64,000 bases of DNA from Amycolatopsis mongoliensis (GCF_030285665.1 NZ_CP127295.1:9858001-9922000); one strand, 5' to 3'. Numbered from the stretch's first letter, positions 26,890 to 35,433 are shown. A program made the numbers and translations. Notes: generated from the sequence alone by a model not told the origin.

Positions 26890-28281
26890 TCAGAGGGAGT
26901 CCCAGAGCAGGCGCTGGTCGCGGTCCGGGTCGGACACCGTCGTGGAGACGTCGTCGAAGAGGCGCGTGACGCGGTCGGCCGTGGCGTAGCGGGGCCAGCC
27001 CGGGTCGCCCGTCGCGATGAACCGGACCCACGCGTCGAACATCTCCGTCGCCATCGCCTGCATCCGCTCGGCCGGGAACGGCCGGCCGGCGAAGAGGAAC
27101 CGCCAGTTCCTGTTGCGGATGTCGTCGAACGTCAACGGCAGGTCGAGCCCGTGCGGCGCGCCGAGACCGCGACCGCGCGGGGCGATCCGCCAGTCCAACC
27201 GGTACATCCAGGCGTCCTGCTGCTTCTCGGCGAAGCGGATCGCCGGGATCCACCAGTCCCCCGCGGTCAGCGCGCGGTTGCGGATCTGCTCCTCGGGCCA
27301 GTCGAGTAGGTCGTTATACACCTCGACGGCCTTCTCGACGGCGGAAACGTCCAGCATCGTCGAGCCCACGCCCAGGAGCTTCGCGCCGCCCGACTGCAGC
27401 CAGCTGAACAGGTCCTCCTCGTCGGCCGTCGTCCCGATCAGCAGCGGAACCTGGCGGACGCCGTCCAGCGGCCGTTCCGGCAGCAGCTCGTCGCCGACGA
27501 CCACGCGGTAGGTCACCTTGGTCCCGGAGACCGCGGAAACCCGTTGCTGCGCTTCGAGAATCCGCTTCACGGGCAGCGTCGCCAGGTCCTCCGGCGCGGC
27601 GTCCAGTTCGGAAAGGACCGCGGAAGCGATCGCCGTGCCTTCGGCCGGGGTGTGCACGACCGAGCCGACGCCGGTGCCGCTCTGCACGATCGCCTGGTGG
27701 ACGAGCCCGCGCGTGGCGGGCACCGCGAGCAGCGTCCCGACCGTGCGGCCGCCGTTGGACTGCCCGGCGAGCGTCACCCGGCCCGGGTCGCCCCCGAACG
27801 CGGAGATGTTGTCGCGCACCCACTCCAACGCGGCGACCTGGTCGCGCAGGGACAGGTTGGAGCCGGCGACGCCGGGCAGGTGCAGCAGGCCGAGCACGCC
27901 GAGCCGGTAGGCGACGGTCACCACGACGACGCCGCGCCGCGCATAGGCGGACGCGTCGAACTGGTGCGGAGCGCCCATCACGCCGCCCCCGCCGTGGATC
28001 CAGACGAGCACGGGGTACGAGCCGGGCGGCTCCGGGGCGTAGACGTTCAGGTAGAGGCAGTCCTCGTCGCCGGTGAAGCCGCGTCCGGTCAGCTCCGGCT
28101 GCGGGGCCCGGGCCGCCCACCGCGTGGCGTCGCGCTCGCCGGACCACGGCGGCACCGGCCGGGGCGCGCGGAACCGCAGCTCCCCCACCGGCGGTGCGGC
28201 GTAGGGCACGCCGAGGAACGTCCTGACTCCGTCCTGTCCGGACCCGCGCAGGGCACCGGCCGCGATCTCCACCGTCCTCAC
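26890..28281 (-). CDS. Type B carboxylesterase
   Basis: This 463-residue alpha/beta hydrolase belongs to the carboxylesterase/cholinesterase family. It shows GxLRG near the start, FLGVPYAAPPVGELRFRAP, the EDCLYLNVYAP disulfide/fold motif, the oxyanion loop HGGGGVMGA, and a nucleophile elbow GQSNGG where most relatives have GESAGG. There is no export signal, so it is probably cytoplasmic. The GTG at 28281 gives VRTVEIAAGALRGSGQDGVR, the expected N-terminus; the open frame upstream of it is not protein-like. It converges on csxA and is divergent from the SnoaL-like gene. Substrate unknown. Confidence 0.88.
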   Translation of the reverse strand: MRTVEIAAGALRGSGQDGVRTFLGVPYAAPPVGELRFRAPRPVPPWSGERDATRWAARAPQPELTGRGFTGDEDCLYLNVYAPEPPGSYPVLVWIHGGGGVMGAPHQFDASAYARRGVVVVTVAYRLGVLGLLHLPGVAGSNLSLRDQVAALEWVRDNISAFGGDPGRVTLAGQSNGGRTVGTLLAVPATRGLVHQAIVQSGTGVGSVVHTPAEGTAIASAVLSELDAAPEDLATLPVKRILEAQQRVSAVSGTKVTYRVVVGDELLPERPLDGVRQVPLLIGTTADEEDLFSWLQSGGAKLLGVGSTMLDVSAVEKAVEVYNDLLDWPEEQIRNRALTAGDWWIPAIRFAEKQQDAWMYRLDWRIAPRGRGLGAPHGLDLPLTFDDIRNRNWRFLFAGRPFPAERMQAMATEMFDAWVRFIATGDPGWPRYATADRVTRLFDDVSTTVSDPDRDQRLLWDSL

Positions 28282-28304
28282 GCGATCCAGCCTAGGCGCG
28301 GGAC

Positions 28305-28335
28305 TTGCCCTGGAGTGCGCTCCAGCGTGTTGACT
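28305..28335 (+). promoter_or_regulatory. Candidate MerR-type promoter/operator
   Basis: TTGCCC (28305-28310) and TTGACT (28330-28335) are 19 bases apart, and the spacer begins in the perfect dyad CTGGAGTGCGCTCCAG (28310-28325). A dyad in an over-long spacer is the hallmark of MerR-family control. It lies just before the SnoaL-like gene. No MerR gene is in this window, so the regulator is inferred. Confidence 0.5.
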
Positions 28336-28360
28336 GGGGCACACACACTGGGAGGGAATC

Positions 28361-28768
28361 GTGACCGCAGCAGAGAACAAGCAGCTCCTGAGAACCGCCT
28401 TCGACGCCTGGGGCACCGGCGACATCCGGCCGCTGCTCGCCGCCATGGCCGACGACGTCGTGTGGACCGTCAGCGGGCACAACAGCTGGTCGGGCAGCTT
28501 CCACGGCAAGGACTCGGTCCGCCGCGACCTGCTCGGGCCGCTCGGCGAGCAGTTCGACGGCACCTACACCAGCACCGCGAGCCGGTTCGTCGCCGAGGAC
28601 GACGTCGTCGTGGTCGAGACGCGAGGCAGCGTCGCCACGAAGGCCGGGCCGCGCTACGACAACCAGTACTGCTTCGTGTTCCGCGTGACCGACGGCCGGA
28701 TCCGCGAGATCACCGAGTACCTGGACACGCAGCTGGTCGCCGAGGTGCTCACCGAGCTGGCCAGGTGA
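28361..28768 (+). CDS. SnoaL/ketosteroid-isomerase-like (NTF2-fold) protein
   Basis: This 135-residue small soluble protein has the NTF2-like cone fold: first helix KQLLRTAFDAWGTGDIRPLL, second helix MADDVVWTVSGH, and the beta sheet segments FVAEDDVVVVETRG and NQYCFVFRVTDGRIREITEY. Full length for the family. The GTG start follows GGGAGGGAATC. Relatives include isomerases, dehydratases and pure ligand binders; the catalytic set is not diagnostic here. Its promoter region has a MerR-like dyad, suggesting induction by a small molecule. Confidence 0.83.
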   Translation: MTAAENKQLLRTAFDAWGTGDIRPLLAAMADDVVWTVSGHNSWSGSFHGKDSVRRDLLGPLGEQFDGTYTSTASRFVAEDDVVVVETRGSVATKAGPRYDNQYCFVFRVTDGRIREITEYLDTQLVAEVLTELAR

Positions 28769-28786
28769 CACCCGCCGCGGCGGACG

Positions 28787-28799
28787 GGTAATGATTACC
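28787..28799 (+). promoter_or_regulatory. Small palindrome over the antiporter start region
   Basis: GGTAATGATTACC is a 13-bp dyad ending two bases before the GTG of the antiporter gene, over the place where a leaderless -10 would sit. It is a possible repressor site; no regulator is known. Confidence 0.35.
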
Positions 28800-28801
28800 C
28801 C

Positions 28802-30685
28802 GTGCACATAGCGGCAGAGATAGTGGCGCTGGTCGTGACGGTCCTCTTCGTCAGCGCGGTGGCGCGGCGGCTGGACTGGTCCGCCCCGCTGTGCCTGATC
28901 GTCGTCGGGGTCGGCGCGTCCTACGTGCCGGGCGTGCCCGAGTACCACCTCGACCCCGAGGTCGTCCTGCTCGGCCTGCTGCCGCCGCTGCTCTACTCGG
29001 CGGCCATCCAGACGTCGCTGGTCGACTTCCGGAAGAACCGCGCGGCGATCGGGCTCATGTCGGTCGGGCTCGTCGTGTTCACCGCCTTCGGCGTCGGGCT
29101 CGTCGCCTGGGCGGTGATCCCCGACCTCCCGCTGGCCGGCGGGATCGCACTCGGCGCCATCGTCGCCCCGCCGGACGCAGTCGCCGCCAGCGTCGTCGCC
29201 CGCCGCGTCGGCATGCCCCGCAAGCTGATCCGGCTGCTGGAGGGCGAGAGCCTCTTCAACGACGCGGCCGCGCTGGTCGCCCTGCGCACGGCCATCGCCG
29301 CGCTGGCCGGCTCGGTCAGCCTCTGGCAGGTCGGGGCCGACTTCCTGCGTGCGGCCATCGGCGGGATCGTGGTCGGGCTGGTCGTCGGGTTCGTGGCCGC
29401 GTTCATCCGCGCCCGGCTGAACGAGCCGGTGCTGGACACCGCGCTGTCGTTCGCCGTGCCGTTCATCGCCTACATCCCGGCCGAGGCGATCCACGGCTCC
29501 GGCGTGCTCGCCGTCGTCGTCGCCGGGCTCATCCTGGGGCACAAGGCACCGAAGATCCTCTCCGGCTCGGCCCGGCTGGCCAGCAGGCTGAACTGGCAGA
29601 CCATCGCGTTCCTGCTGGAGAACATGGTCTTCCTGCTGATCGGCCTGCAGCTGCGGCGGATCCTGTCCGAAGTCGGCGAATCCGGGCTGTCGCTGTTGCT
29701 GCTGACCTGGATCTGCGTCGCGGTGCTCGGCGCGACCATCGTCACGCGGGTGCTGTACCTGATCGGCATCGGCACGGTGAAGCGGCTGGAGCGACGGCTG
29801 CTGCCCGGCAAGCCCCGGGCGAAGATCTGGCCGTGGCGCTACTCGGCCGTGATCGCCTGGGCGGGGATGCGCGGCGTGGTCACGCTCGCCGCGGCGTTCG
29901 TGCTGCCCGCGGACACCCCGCAGCGGGCCGTGCTGGTGCTCGCCGCGTTCGTCGTCGTGGCCGGCACCCTGGCCGTGCAGGGCATGACGCTGCCGCCGCT
30001 GATCCGGCGGCTGCGCCTGCCGCGGCCGGACCCGGCGGAGGACGCGCTGCAGGAAGCGTCCGTGCTGCACGACATGACCACCGCGGCGCTGGCGAAGCTC
30101 GAAGAGATCCAGCAGCCGGACGACCCGCCGGAGATCATCCAGCGCATCCGCGACCGGCTGCAGAACCGCTCCGACTCCGCGTGGGAGCAGCTCGGCAGGC
30201 AGAGTGTCCTCGCCGAGACGCCGAGCGACGCCTACCGCCGCCTGCGGATCCAGCTCCTCGAAGTGGAACGCGAGCAGTTCCTGAAGGCCCGTGACGCCGG
30301 CAGCGCCGACGACGACGTCCTGCGGAAGGTCCTGGAGCGGCTCGACATCGAAGAGTCCATGCTCGACCGGGACGAAGAGGAACCCGACGTCGAAGGCCGC
30401 GAGCTGCGCACCCCGGCCGCGACGGCCGGGTCGTGCAAGCACCTGGCCCACGAGTGGGCCGACAAGGAGCCCAGTTCGAAGGACACCTGCGCCGCCTGCA
30501 TCGAGGAAGGCACGACCTGGGTGCACCTGCGGATGTGCCTGAAGTGCGGCAACGTCGCCTGCTGCGACTCGTCGCCTCGGCGCCACGCCACCCGGCACTT
30601 CCACGAATCCCGCCATCCGGTCATGCGCAGCTTCGAGCCGGGCGAGACGTGGCGATGGTGTTTCGTGGACAAGCAACTCGGTTAG
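28802..30685 (+). CDS. Na+/H+ antiporter (CPA1/NhaP-NHE type) with C-terminal UBP zinc finger
   Basis: This 627-residue fusion has residues 1-400 as the antiporter, with about 12 TM segments. Motifs include LLPPLLYSAAIQTSL, the core GAIVAPPDAVAASVVARRVG, GESLFNDAAALVALR (family ND motif) and WAGMRGVVTLAAAF. Residues 410-530 are a charged helical cytoplasmic region. From about 540 comes a UBP-type zinc finger: CKHLAHEW, CAACIEEGTTWVHLRMCLKCG, NVACCDSSPRRHATRHFHE and HPVMRSFEPGETWRWC. This finger binds ubiquitin tails in eukaryotes; in bacteria it may bind C-terminal or other peptides. GTG start. Ion homeostasis is likely; the finger probably regulates it. Confidence 0.9.
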   Translation: MHIAAEIVALVVTVLFVSAVARRLDWSAPLCLIVVGVGASYVPGVPEYHLDPEVVLLGLLPPLLYSAAIQTSLVDFRKNRAAIGLMSVGLVVFTAFGVGLVAWAVIPDLPLAGGIALGAIVAPPDAVAASVVARRVGMPRKLIRLLEGESLFNDAAALVALRTAIAALAGSVSLWQVGADFLRAAIGGIVVGLVVGFVAAFIRARLNEPVLDTALSFAVPFIAYIPAEAIHGSGVLAVVVAGLILGHKAPKILSGSARLASRLNWQTIAFLLENMVFLLIGLQLRRILSEVGESGLSLLLLTWICVAVLGATIVTRVLYLIGIGTVKRLERRLLPGKPRAKIWPWRYSAVIAWAGMRGVVTLAAAFVLPADTPQRAVLVLAAFVVVAGTLAVQGMTLPPLIRRLRLPRPDPAEDALQEASVLHDMTTAALAKLEEIQQPDDPPEIIQRIRDRLQNRSDSAWEQLGRQSVLAETPSDAYRRLRIQLLEVEREQFLKARDAGSADDDVLRKVLERLDIEESMLDRDEEEPDVEGRELRTPAATAGSCKHLAHEWADKEPSSKDTCAACIEEGTTWVHLRMCLKCGNVACCDSSPRRHATRHFHESRHPVMRSFEPGETWRWCFVDKQLG

Positions 30686-30695
30686 GGTCGAGGCC

Positions 30696-31382
30696 ATGAG
30701 CACGCCCGAGCAGGAGATCGAATACCGCCAGCACCGCTTCAGCCCGCCGCCGGGCGCGACGGAGATCTTCCTGGTGCGCCACGGCGAGTCGGCTCCCGCC
30801 CGCGGCGAAAACCCCTTTCCGCTGGTCGACGGCCAGGCCGACCCGGAGCTCGCGCCCGACGGCCGCGACCACGCCCGGCGCGTCGGCGACCGGCTGGCCG
30901 GCGAGCGGATCGACGCGATCTACGTGACGACCCTGCGCCGCACGGCGGAGACCGCGGCGCCGCTGGCGGAGAAGCTCGGGATCACGCCGGTCGTCGAGCC
31001 GGACCTGCGCGAGATCCACCTCGGCGACTGGGAGAACGGCCTCTTCCGGAAGTACACGACCGACGGCCATCCGATCGTCGAGCGGCTGTGGGCCGAGCAG
31101 CGCTGGGACGTCATCCCGGGCGCGGAGTCCGACGAGCGGTTCGGCGCCCGGCTGCGCGGCGCGCTGACGCGGATCGCCGCCGCGCACCCGGACCGGCGCG
31201 TCGCCGTGTTCACCCACGGCGGCGTGATCGGCGAGGTGTTCGCGCAGGCCAGCCGCTCGGTCGAGCGGTTCGCGTTCCTCGGCGCCGACAACGGGTCGAT
31301 CTCGCACCTGGTGCTGCACGGCGACAGCTGGATCATCCGGCGCTTCAACGACACGGGCCACCTGGCTACCCCGCTCGGTTGA
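30696..31382 (+). CDS. Histidine phosphatase superfamily protein
   Basis: This 228-residue protein has the branch-1 (phosphoglycerate-mutase-like) RHG motif LVRHGESAPARG (His about 25) as the phospho-acceptor, TLRRTAETAAPLAEKLG with the second Arg, and HGGVIGEVFAQ with the second catalytic His. It is probably a broad phosphatase; the substrate cannot be told. It starts ten bases after the antiporter stop, so it is probably co-transcribed. Its 3' end overlaps the convergent FetB-like gene by 17 bp. Confidence 0.88.
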   Translation: MSTPEQEIEYRQHRFSPPPGATEIFLVRHGESAPARGENPFPLVDGQADPELAPDGRDHARRVGDRLAGERIDAIYVTTLRRTAETAAPLAEKLGITPVVEPDLREIHLGDWENGLFRKYTTDGHPIVERLWAEQRWDVIPGAESDERFGARLRGALTRIAAAHPDRRVAVFTHGGVIGEVFAQASRSVERFAFLGADNGSISHLVLHGDSWIIRRFNDTGHLATPLG

Positions 31383-32112
31383 GCTTCCCCGCCGCGACGA
31401 ACTGCACGGTCACCAGGATCGAGACGGCCTCCGCGGCGAGCAGCCCGATCAGCACCAGCACCTGCGTCATGCCCGCCTGCACCGGGCCCGCGCCGCCCAG
31501 CAGCACGCCGACGTAGGCGCCCGGCAGCGTCACCAGGCCGACCGTGCGGGTCTGGTCCAGCGCCGGGATCAGCGCGTGCCCGGCCGACGGGCGGCAGATC
31601 TCCAGCGCGGCGGGCCGCGGCAGGAACCCCAGGGCGAGCGCCGCTTCGTACTCGCCGTGGCGGGCCTTCAGCTCGTCGAGCGCCCGGCGCGCGGCCTGCG
31701 ACGTCGCGGTCATCGCGCCGCCGATGACGATGCCGGCGATCGGCACCACCGCGATCGGCTCGAGCGGGACCACCCCGGCGCCCAGCACGAGGGCGAGCAC
31801 CGGCGCGACGCCCGCCGCGATCGCCAGCGCCGTCCACGGCAGGTTCGCCCAGGTGCCGGCGCGCCGGGCCGACGTCACCGCGGCGATGCCGAACATCAGC
31901 AGCACGAACACGCCGGTGAGCGGGGGCGACCGCAGGACGGCGGTGATCACCAGCGACACGAGAGCCAGCTGCGCCACCGCCCGGACGGCGGCGATCAGCA
32001 CGTCGCGTCCCCGCCCGAGCCCGCCGGCCCGGACGACCGCGGTGGCGGTGGCGGCGAGCAGGACCAGGACCGCCACCAGGGCGGGTCCGAAGGTGATCGC
32101 GGCGTTGCTCAC
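31366..32112 (-). CDS. FetB/UPF0014-type ABC transporter permease
   Basis: This 248-residue inner-membrane permease has about seven TM segments. The family signature GGAMTATSQAARRALDELKA is present, with ALALGFLPRPAALEICRP and the PGAYVGVLLGGAGPVQAG loop. In E. coli, FetB pairs with the ATPase FetA in iron export. No ATPase gene is adjacent here, so the partner must lie elsewhere or be absent. It has a GTG start. The last five codons are shared antisense with the phosphatase gene. Confidence 0.85.
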   Translation of the reverse strand: MSNAAITFGPALVAVLVLLAATATAVVRAGGLGRGRDVLIAAVRAVAQLALVSLVITAVLRSPPLTGVFVLLMFGIAAVTSARRAGTWANLPWTALAIAAGVAPVLALVLGAGVVPLEPIAVVPIAGIVIGGAMTATSQAARRALDELKARHGEYEAALALGFLPRPAALEICRPSAGHALIPALDQTRTVGLVTLPGAYVGVLLGGAGPVQAGMTQVLVLIGLLAAEAVSILVTVQFVAAGKLNRAG

Positions 32113-32134
32113 GCCGCCGATCCTGCCCCAGAAC

Positions 32135-32608
32135 TCAGACGGCGCAGCTGAACTGGCGGCCCGGCTCGGCGACGGTCTTCTCGGCGACGACGACGCCGTC
32201 GACCACGATCCGGCAGCGCAGCTCGCCGGGCCCGGGGTTGCGGGCGGCGATGCTGTAGAACTCGGTGCGGCCGGCCGGGCCGACGCGGGTGAACTCCGCC
32301 GACCACGGCGTCGTCACCTCGGCGCGCTGGGTCAGCGCCGAACCCGCGGCGGCGTACGTGACGTCCTGGGCGCGGTGCGCGCCGAGCAGCTCGTAGACGA
32401 CGGAATGGCTGACGGTGGCGACCGCGGCCGGCACGACCGGCGCGGCCACCGGCTCTTCCCTGGCCGGTCCGCGCGCGGTCCGGGGCACGACGAACGTCGT
32501 CACCGCGACGGCGGCGGCGAGCACGCCCAGGACGACCACGACGCTGCCGGCCGACCTGGCACGGCGCGGACAGTCGTGGCCGAGCCGGATCGCGGTGGGA
32601 ACACCCAT
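32135..32608 (-). CDS. MmpS-family membrane protein
   Basis: This 157-residue single-pass membrane protein has a short cytoplasmic start and a TM at about residues 20-45 (SAGSVVVVLGVLAAAVAVTT). An extracytoplasmic beta domain of MmpS type follows: HSVVYELLGAHRAQDVTYAA, EVTTPWSAEF and LRCRIVVDGVVVAEKTV. MmpS proteins assist MmpL/RND lipid exporters in mycobacteria; no MmpL gene is next to it here. The ATG at 32608 follows a GAGAGAAG-like site. It is 22 bp upstream of the FetB-like gene on the same strand and may be co-transcribed with it. Confidence 0.8.
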   Translation of the reverse strand: MGVPTAIRLGHDCPRRARSAGSVVVVLGVLAAAVAVTTFVVPRTARGPAREEPVAAPVVPAAVATVSHSVVYELLGAHRAQDVTYAAAGSALTQRAEVTTPWSAEFTRVGPAGRTEFYSIAARNPGPGELRCRIVVDGVVVAEKTVAEPGRQFSCAV

Positions 32609-32729
32609 GGAGAGGTCTTCTCTCGTCGCGCGCACTTCCGCCGAGTGCGTCGACCTATATCTCGCCGTGACCTCACTGCGCGTTAGCCGTGCTTCGCGAG
32701 ATGTGCAACTTTCACCCAAATGGGTGCCC

Positions 32730-33143
32730 TCAGTCCACGAGCCCCGCTTCGGCGAGCATCCGCAGGACCCGCTGACCGGCGGGCGGGCAGGCCGGCGCTT
32801 CGGCGGAGGTGAGCCAGGCGGCCTCGGCGATCTCCCGCGACGGCGTGGGCTCGCCCCGGTGGTCGGCGGTGTAGCAGGTCATCCGGACCAGCCGGCCGTC
32901 GGCGAACCCGTCGGCCTGCTCTTCGAGGGCGGCGAAGAAGCGGAAGGTGAGCGGGTCGAGCTCGACGCCGAGCTCTTCGCGGATCTCCCGGCACAACCCG
33001 GCGACGTCGCCCTCGCCCGGCTCGCGCTTGCCGCCGGGGAGGTAGAACTTCGTCTTCCCGGTGGTGCGGACGGACAGCAGGCGGCGGTCGCGGACGTGGA
33101 TCCAGGCCAGTGCGTCGATGGTTTTGTCGGACCCCGGGTGCAT
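32730..33143 (-). CDS. Nudix hydrolase
   Basis: This 137-residue Nudix enzyme is probably a pyrophosphohydrolase. The Nudix box is complete, running from FYLPGGKREPGEGD through REIREELGV with all catalytic glutamates. The N-terminus has the MutT-like DALAWIHVRDRRLLSVRTTG. Substrate not assignable. The ATG at 33143 lies only 10 bp from the divergent AraC-type start. On its strand CATACT sits seven bases before the ATG, so a leaderless transcript is likely. Confidence 0.9.
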   Translation of the reverse strand: MHPGSDKTIDALAWIHVRDRRLLSVRTTGKTKFYLPGGKREPGEGDVAGLCREIREELGVELDPLTFRFFAALEEQADGFADGRLVRMTCYTADHRGEPTPSREIAEAAWLTSAEAPACPPAGQRVLRMLAEAGLVD

Positions 33144-33153
33144 GATCTGGAGT

Positions 33154-34053
33154 ATGTACGAAGAGGCGGCGCCTCCCGGGGCGCTGGCGGGCGTGGCGCG
33201 CTGCGTGTGGCGGTCGGCTTCGGCGGGACCGAAGCGGATCGTCCCCGACGGCTGCCTGGACCTGGTCGTCGGCGACGGCGCGGTGTTCATCGCGGGCCCG
33301 GACACGGCGGCGTGGTCGTCGGTGACCCGGCCTCGCGCGGAGCTTCGAGGAGTGAGGTTCACACCCGGGCGGGCACCAGCGGTCCTCGGCGTGGCGGCCG
33401 ACGAGCTGCGCGACCGCCGGGTGCCGTTGGGTGAGGTGTGGGGGCGTGCCGGGGAGGAGCTGGCGGAGCGGTTGCTGTCGGGTGAGCTGACGCCGGCGCA
33501 AGCGGTTGCGTCGCGGTTGCCGGAGGTGCCGCCGGCGGACCCGGCGGTGGCGGCGCTGATCGCGAGGCTGGACGCGGGAGCGGCACGGGTCGCGGAGGCG
33601 GCGGCGATGGTGACGGGAGCAGCCCGCACCGCGGCGGCGCTCGACCGAAGCGGCGCGGATCCGGCCTCACTCACCACCCAAAGCGCCGGCCCAGCCCGAG
33701 CCGCCGCCCTCCTCGCCCGGCCGGGCGCACCCCGGGCCGCGCCGGAGCTCACCGCCGCGCGGCTCGAAGACCCCGGGCCCTTCGCGGTGAGCGAGCGGCG
33801 GCTGCGGCGGCGGTTCGTCCAGGCCGTCGGGTACGGGCCGGCCACCTACCTCCGGGTCAGCCGCTTCCAGCGCGCCGTCGCCCTGGCTCCGCGCACCCCC
33901 GGGCTGGCCGCGCTGGCCGCCGCCGCGGGGTATGCCGACCAAGCGCACCTCAGCCGGGACTGCCGGGCCCTCACCGGGCTGACACCCCGCGCCTACTTCC
34001 GCCCACCCTCCACTGTGGACGAGGCGGTGCGTGACCGGCTCCGTTCGGCGTAA
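33154..34053 (+). CDS. AraC-family regulator with an insertion in its DNA-binding domain
   Basis: This is a 299-residue protein. The N-terminal part (residues 1-140) resembles the DUF6597/AraC-cupin partner seen in many actinobacterial regulators: IVPDGCLDLVVGDGAVFIAG, VRFTPGRAPAVLGVAADEL. The C-terminal HTH pair is VSERRLRRRFVQAVGYGPAT and LAALAAAAGYADQAHLSRDC, followed by LTGLTPRAYF. Between the first HTH helices (DAGAARVAEAAAM) and VSERRL lies an extra stretch of about 55 Ala/Pro-rich residues (about 150-208) that most relatives lack. CATGAT lies seven bases before the ATG, suggesting a leaderless transcript from a promoter overlapping the Nudix promoter. It probably controls itself and the Nudix gene. 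Confidence 0.82.
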   Translation: MYEEAAPPGALAGVARCVWRSASAGPKRIVPDGCLDLVVGDGAVFIAGPDTAAWSSVTRPRAELRGVRFTPGRAPAVLGVAADELRDRRVPLGEVWGRAGEELAERLLSGELTPAQAVASRLPEVPPADPAVAALIARLDAGAARVAEAAAMVTGAARTAAALDRSGADPASLTTQSAGPARAAALLARPGAPRAAPELTAARLEDPGPFAVSERRLRRRFVQAVGYGPATYLRVSRFQRAVALAPRTPGLAALAAAAGYADQAHLSRDCRALTGLTPRAYFRPPSTVDEAVRDRLRSA

Positions 34054-34158
34054 CCCGTGCGGGCAACCGGAAGTGGACTCTCACCCGGGAGGGTAAGCGG
34101 ACGGTAAACGACTACCAGGAGCGCTATCCTCCCTTCGACCAGTGATCAGGGAGGGCGT

Positions 34159-35136
34159 GTGGCCACCATCAGCGACGTCGCGGCGAGGGCCGGCGTCTCC
34201 ACGGCGACCGTGTCGCGCGCGCTCAACGGCAAGTCCACTGTGGACCCGATGCTCGCCGCGCGCGTCCAGGAGGCGGCCGCCGAGCTCGGCTATCACCCGA
34301 ACGGGCTGGCGCGGAACCTCCGCCGCCAGGAGACCGCGGTCCTCGCGCTGATCATCTCCGACGTCGAAAACCCGTTCTTCACGGCCATCGCGCGCGGGGT
34401 CGAGGACCTCGCGCAGCGGTCGGGCTACTCCGTCGTGCTCTGCAACTCCGACGAGAACGAGGACAAGGAACGGCGCTACATCGAGGTCGCGCTGCAGGAG
34501 CGGGTCGCCGGCGTGGTGCTGTCGCCCACCGGCCGGTCGACGAACGTCGAGGGCCTGCGCCGTCAGGGCACGCCGCTGGTGGCGGTGGACCGCCCGCTGC
34601 CCGCCGACACGGGCGACCAGGTCCTGGTCGACACGCGCCACGCCGCCGCCGAAGCCACGCGGCACCTGCTGGCGGGCGGCTACCGCCGCGTCGGCTGCCT
34701 GACCGGGCCCGCCGGCGTCCGCACGGCCGACGACCGCCTGGCCGGGTACGCCGACGTCGTCGGCGAAGCGAACGTCGTGTCCCGGCGGGCGGAATACCGG
34801 GCCGAGGGCGCCCGGCTGGCCGCGCTGGAGCTGCTCGACGAGCCGTCGCCGCCGGACGCACTCCTGGTCGCGAACAGCACGATGGCGATCGGCGTGCTCG
34901 AAGCGCTCTCGTCGCGCGGCCTGCGTTCGGGCCGTGACGTCGGCATCGTCTCGTTCGACGACGCCCCGTGGACGACGCTCATCGACCCGCCGCTGACGGT
35001 GGTCGCCCAGCCGGCGTACGAGGTCGGCCGCGTGGCGGCGCAGCTCCTGCTGGCCCGGATCGCGGACAGCAGCCGCGAAGCGACGACCACGACGCTCGAA
35101 GCCCGGCTGATCGAGCGGAAGAGCTCACGCCGCTGA
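34159..35136 (+). CDS. LacI-family transcriptional regulator
   Basis: This 325-residue repressor has HTH and hinge at residues 1-60 (ATISDVAARAGVSTATVSRA, RALNGKSTVDP, GYHPNGLARNLR). A periplasmic-binding-protein-like sensor follows (SDVENPFFTAIARGVEDLA, VAGVVLSPTGRSTN, VGIVSFDDAPWTTLIDPPLT). The GTG at 34159 has GGGAGG four bases upstream. No sugar transport or catabolic gene is adjacent, so its target is elsewhere. A strong hairpin at 35221-35259 ends the unit. The ligand, probably a sugar, is unknown. Confidence 0.9.
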   Translation: MATISDVAARAGVSTATVSRALNGKSTVDPMLAARVQEAAAELGYHPNGLARNLRRQETAVLALIISDVENPFFTAIARGVEDLAQRSGYSVVLCNSDENEDKERRYIEVALQERVAGVVLSPTGRSTNVEGLRRQGTPLVAVDRPLPADTGDQVLVDTRHAAAEATRHLLAGGYRRVGCLTGPAGVRTADDRLAGYADVVGEANVVSRRAEYRAEGARLAALELLDEPSPPDALLVANSTMAIGVLEALSSRGLRSGRDVGIVSFDDAPWTTLIDPPLTVVAQPAYEVGRVAAQLLLARIADSSREATTTTLEARLIERKSSRR

Positions 35137-35220
35137 GGCAGACCGAGCAGGGCAGGTCCCCCGAAGGTCGACTCGCGCACGCAGACAGCCGGTTCGAAGC
35201 AGGGGCATCCGCGGACAGAC

Positions 35221-35259
35221 GTGCCTGGGGGGCCGGCTCGTGCCAGGCCCCCCAGGCAC
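35221..35259 (+). terminator. Terminator of the LacI-family gene
   Basis: A perfect 14-bp stem (35221-35234 with 35246-35259, GTGCCTGGGGGGCC and its complement) with an 11-base loop lies 85 bp past the LacI stop. There is no T tract, as is common in high-GC genomes. Confidence 0.75.
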
Positions 35260-35417
35260 GCCCCACCCCCTGTGTCCCCCATGGCCGGCGCCAACCCGCC
35301 GGATCCTGTGAGCACGGAGCGGAAATCGTTTACTCACACGGAACGTAAGACCGGGGACGCACACTGTCAAGCCTGGACAACGTCGTCCGATGCGGGCAGA
35401 CTATCCGGAAGTTGCTT

Positions 35418-35433
35418 ACTCAACGTGTTGAGT
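35418..35433. promoter_or_regulatory. Candidate operator of the toxin-antitoxin operon
   Basis: ACTCAAC-GT-GTTGAGT is a 7-2-7 inverted repeat about 100 bp before the antitoxin gene. Antitoxins of the Xre/MbcA/ParS type autoregulate through such dyads. Binding is inferred. Confidence 0.5.

Noticed and set aside
34159..35136. LacI-family gene as regulator of csxA
   Set aside because: It is over 7 kb away and the csxA dyad is of the chitosanase ROK type, not a typical LacI operator.
35418..35433. Palindrome as a parS chromosome-partition site
   Set aside because: The sequence does not match the TGTTTCACGTGAAACA consensus; position before a toxin-antitoxin pair explains it better.
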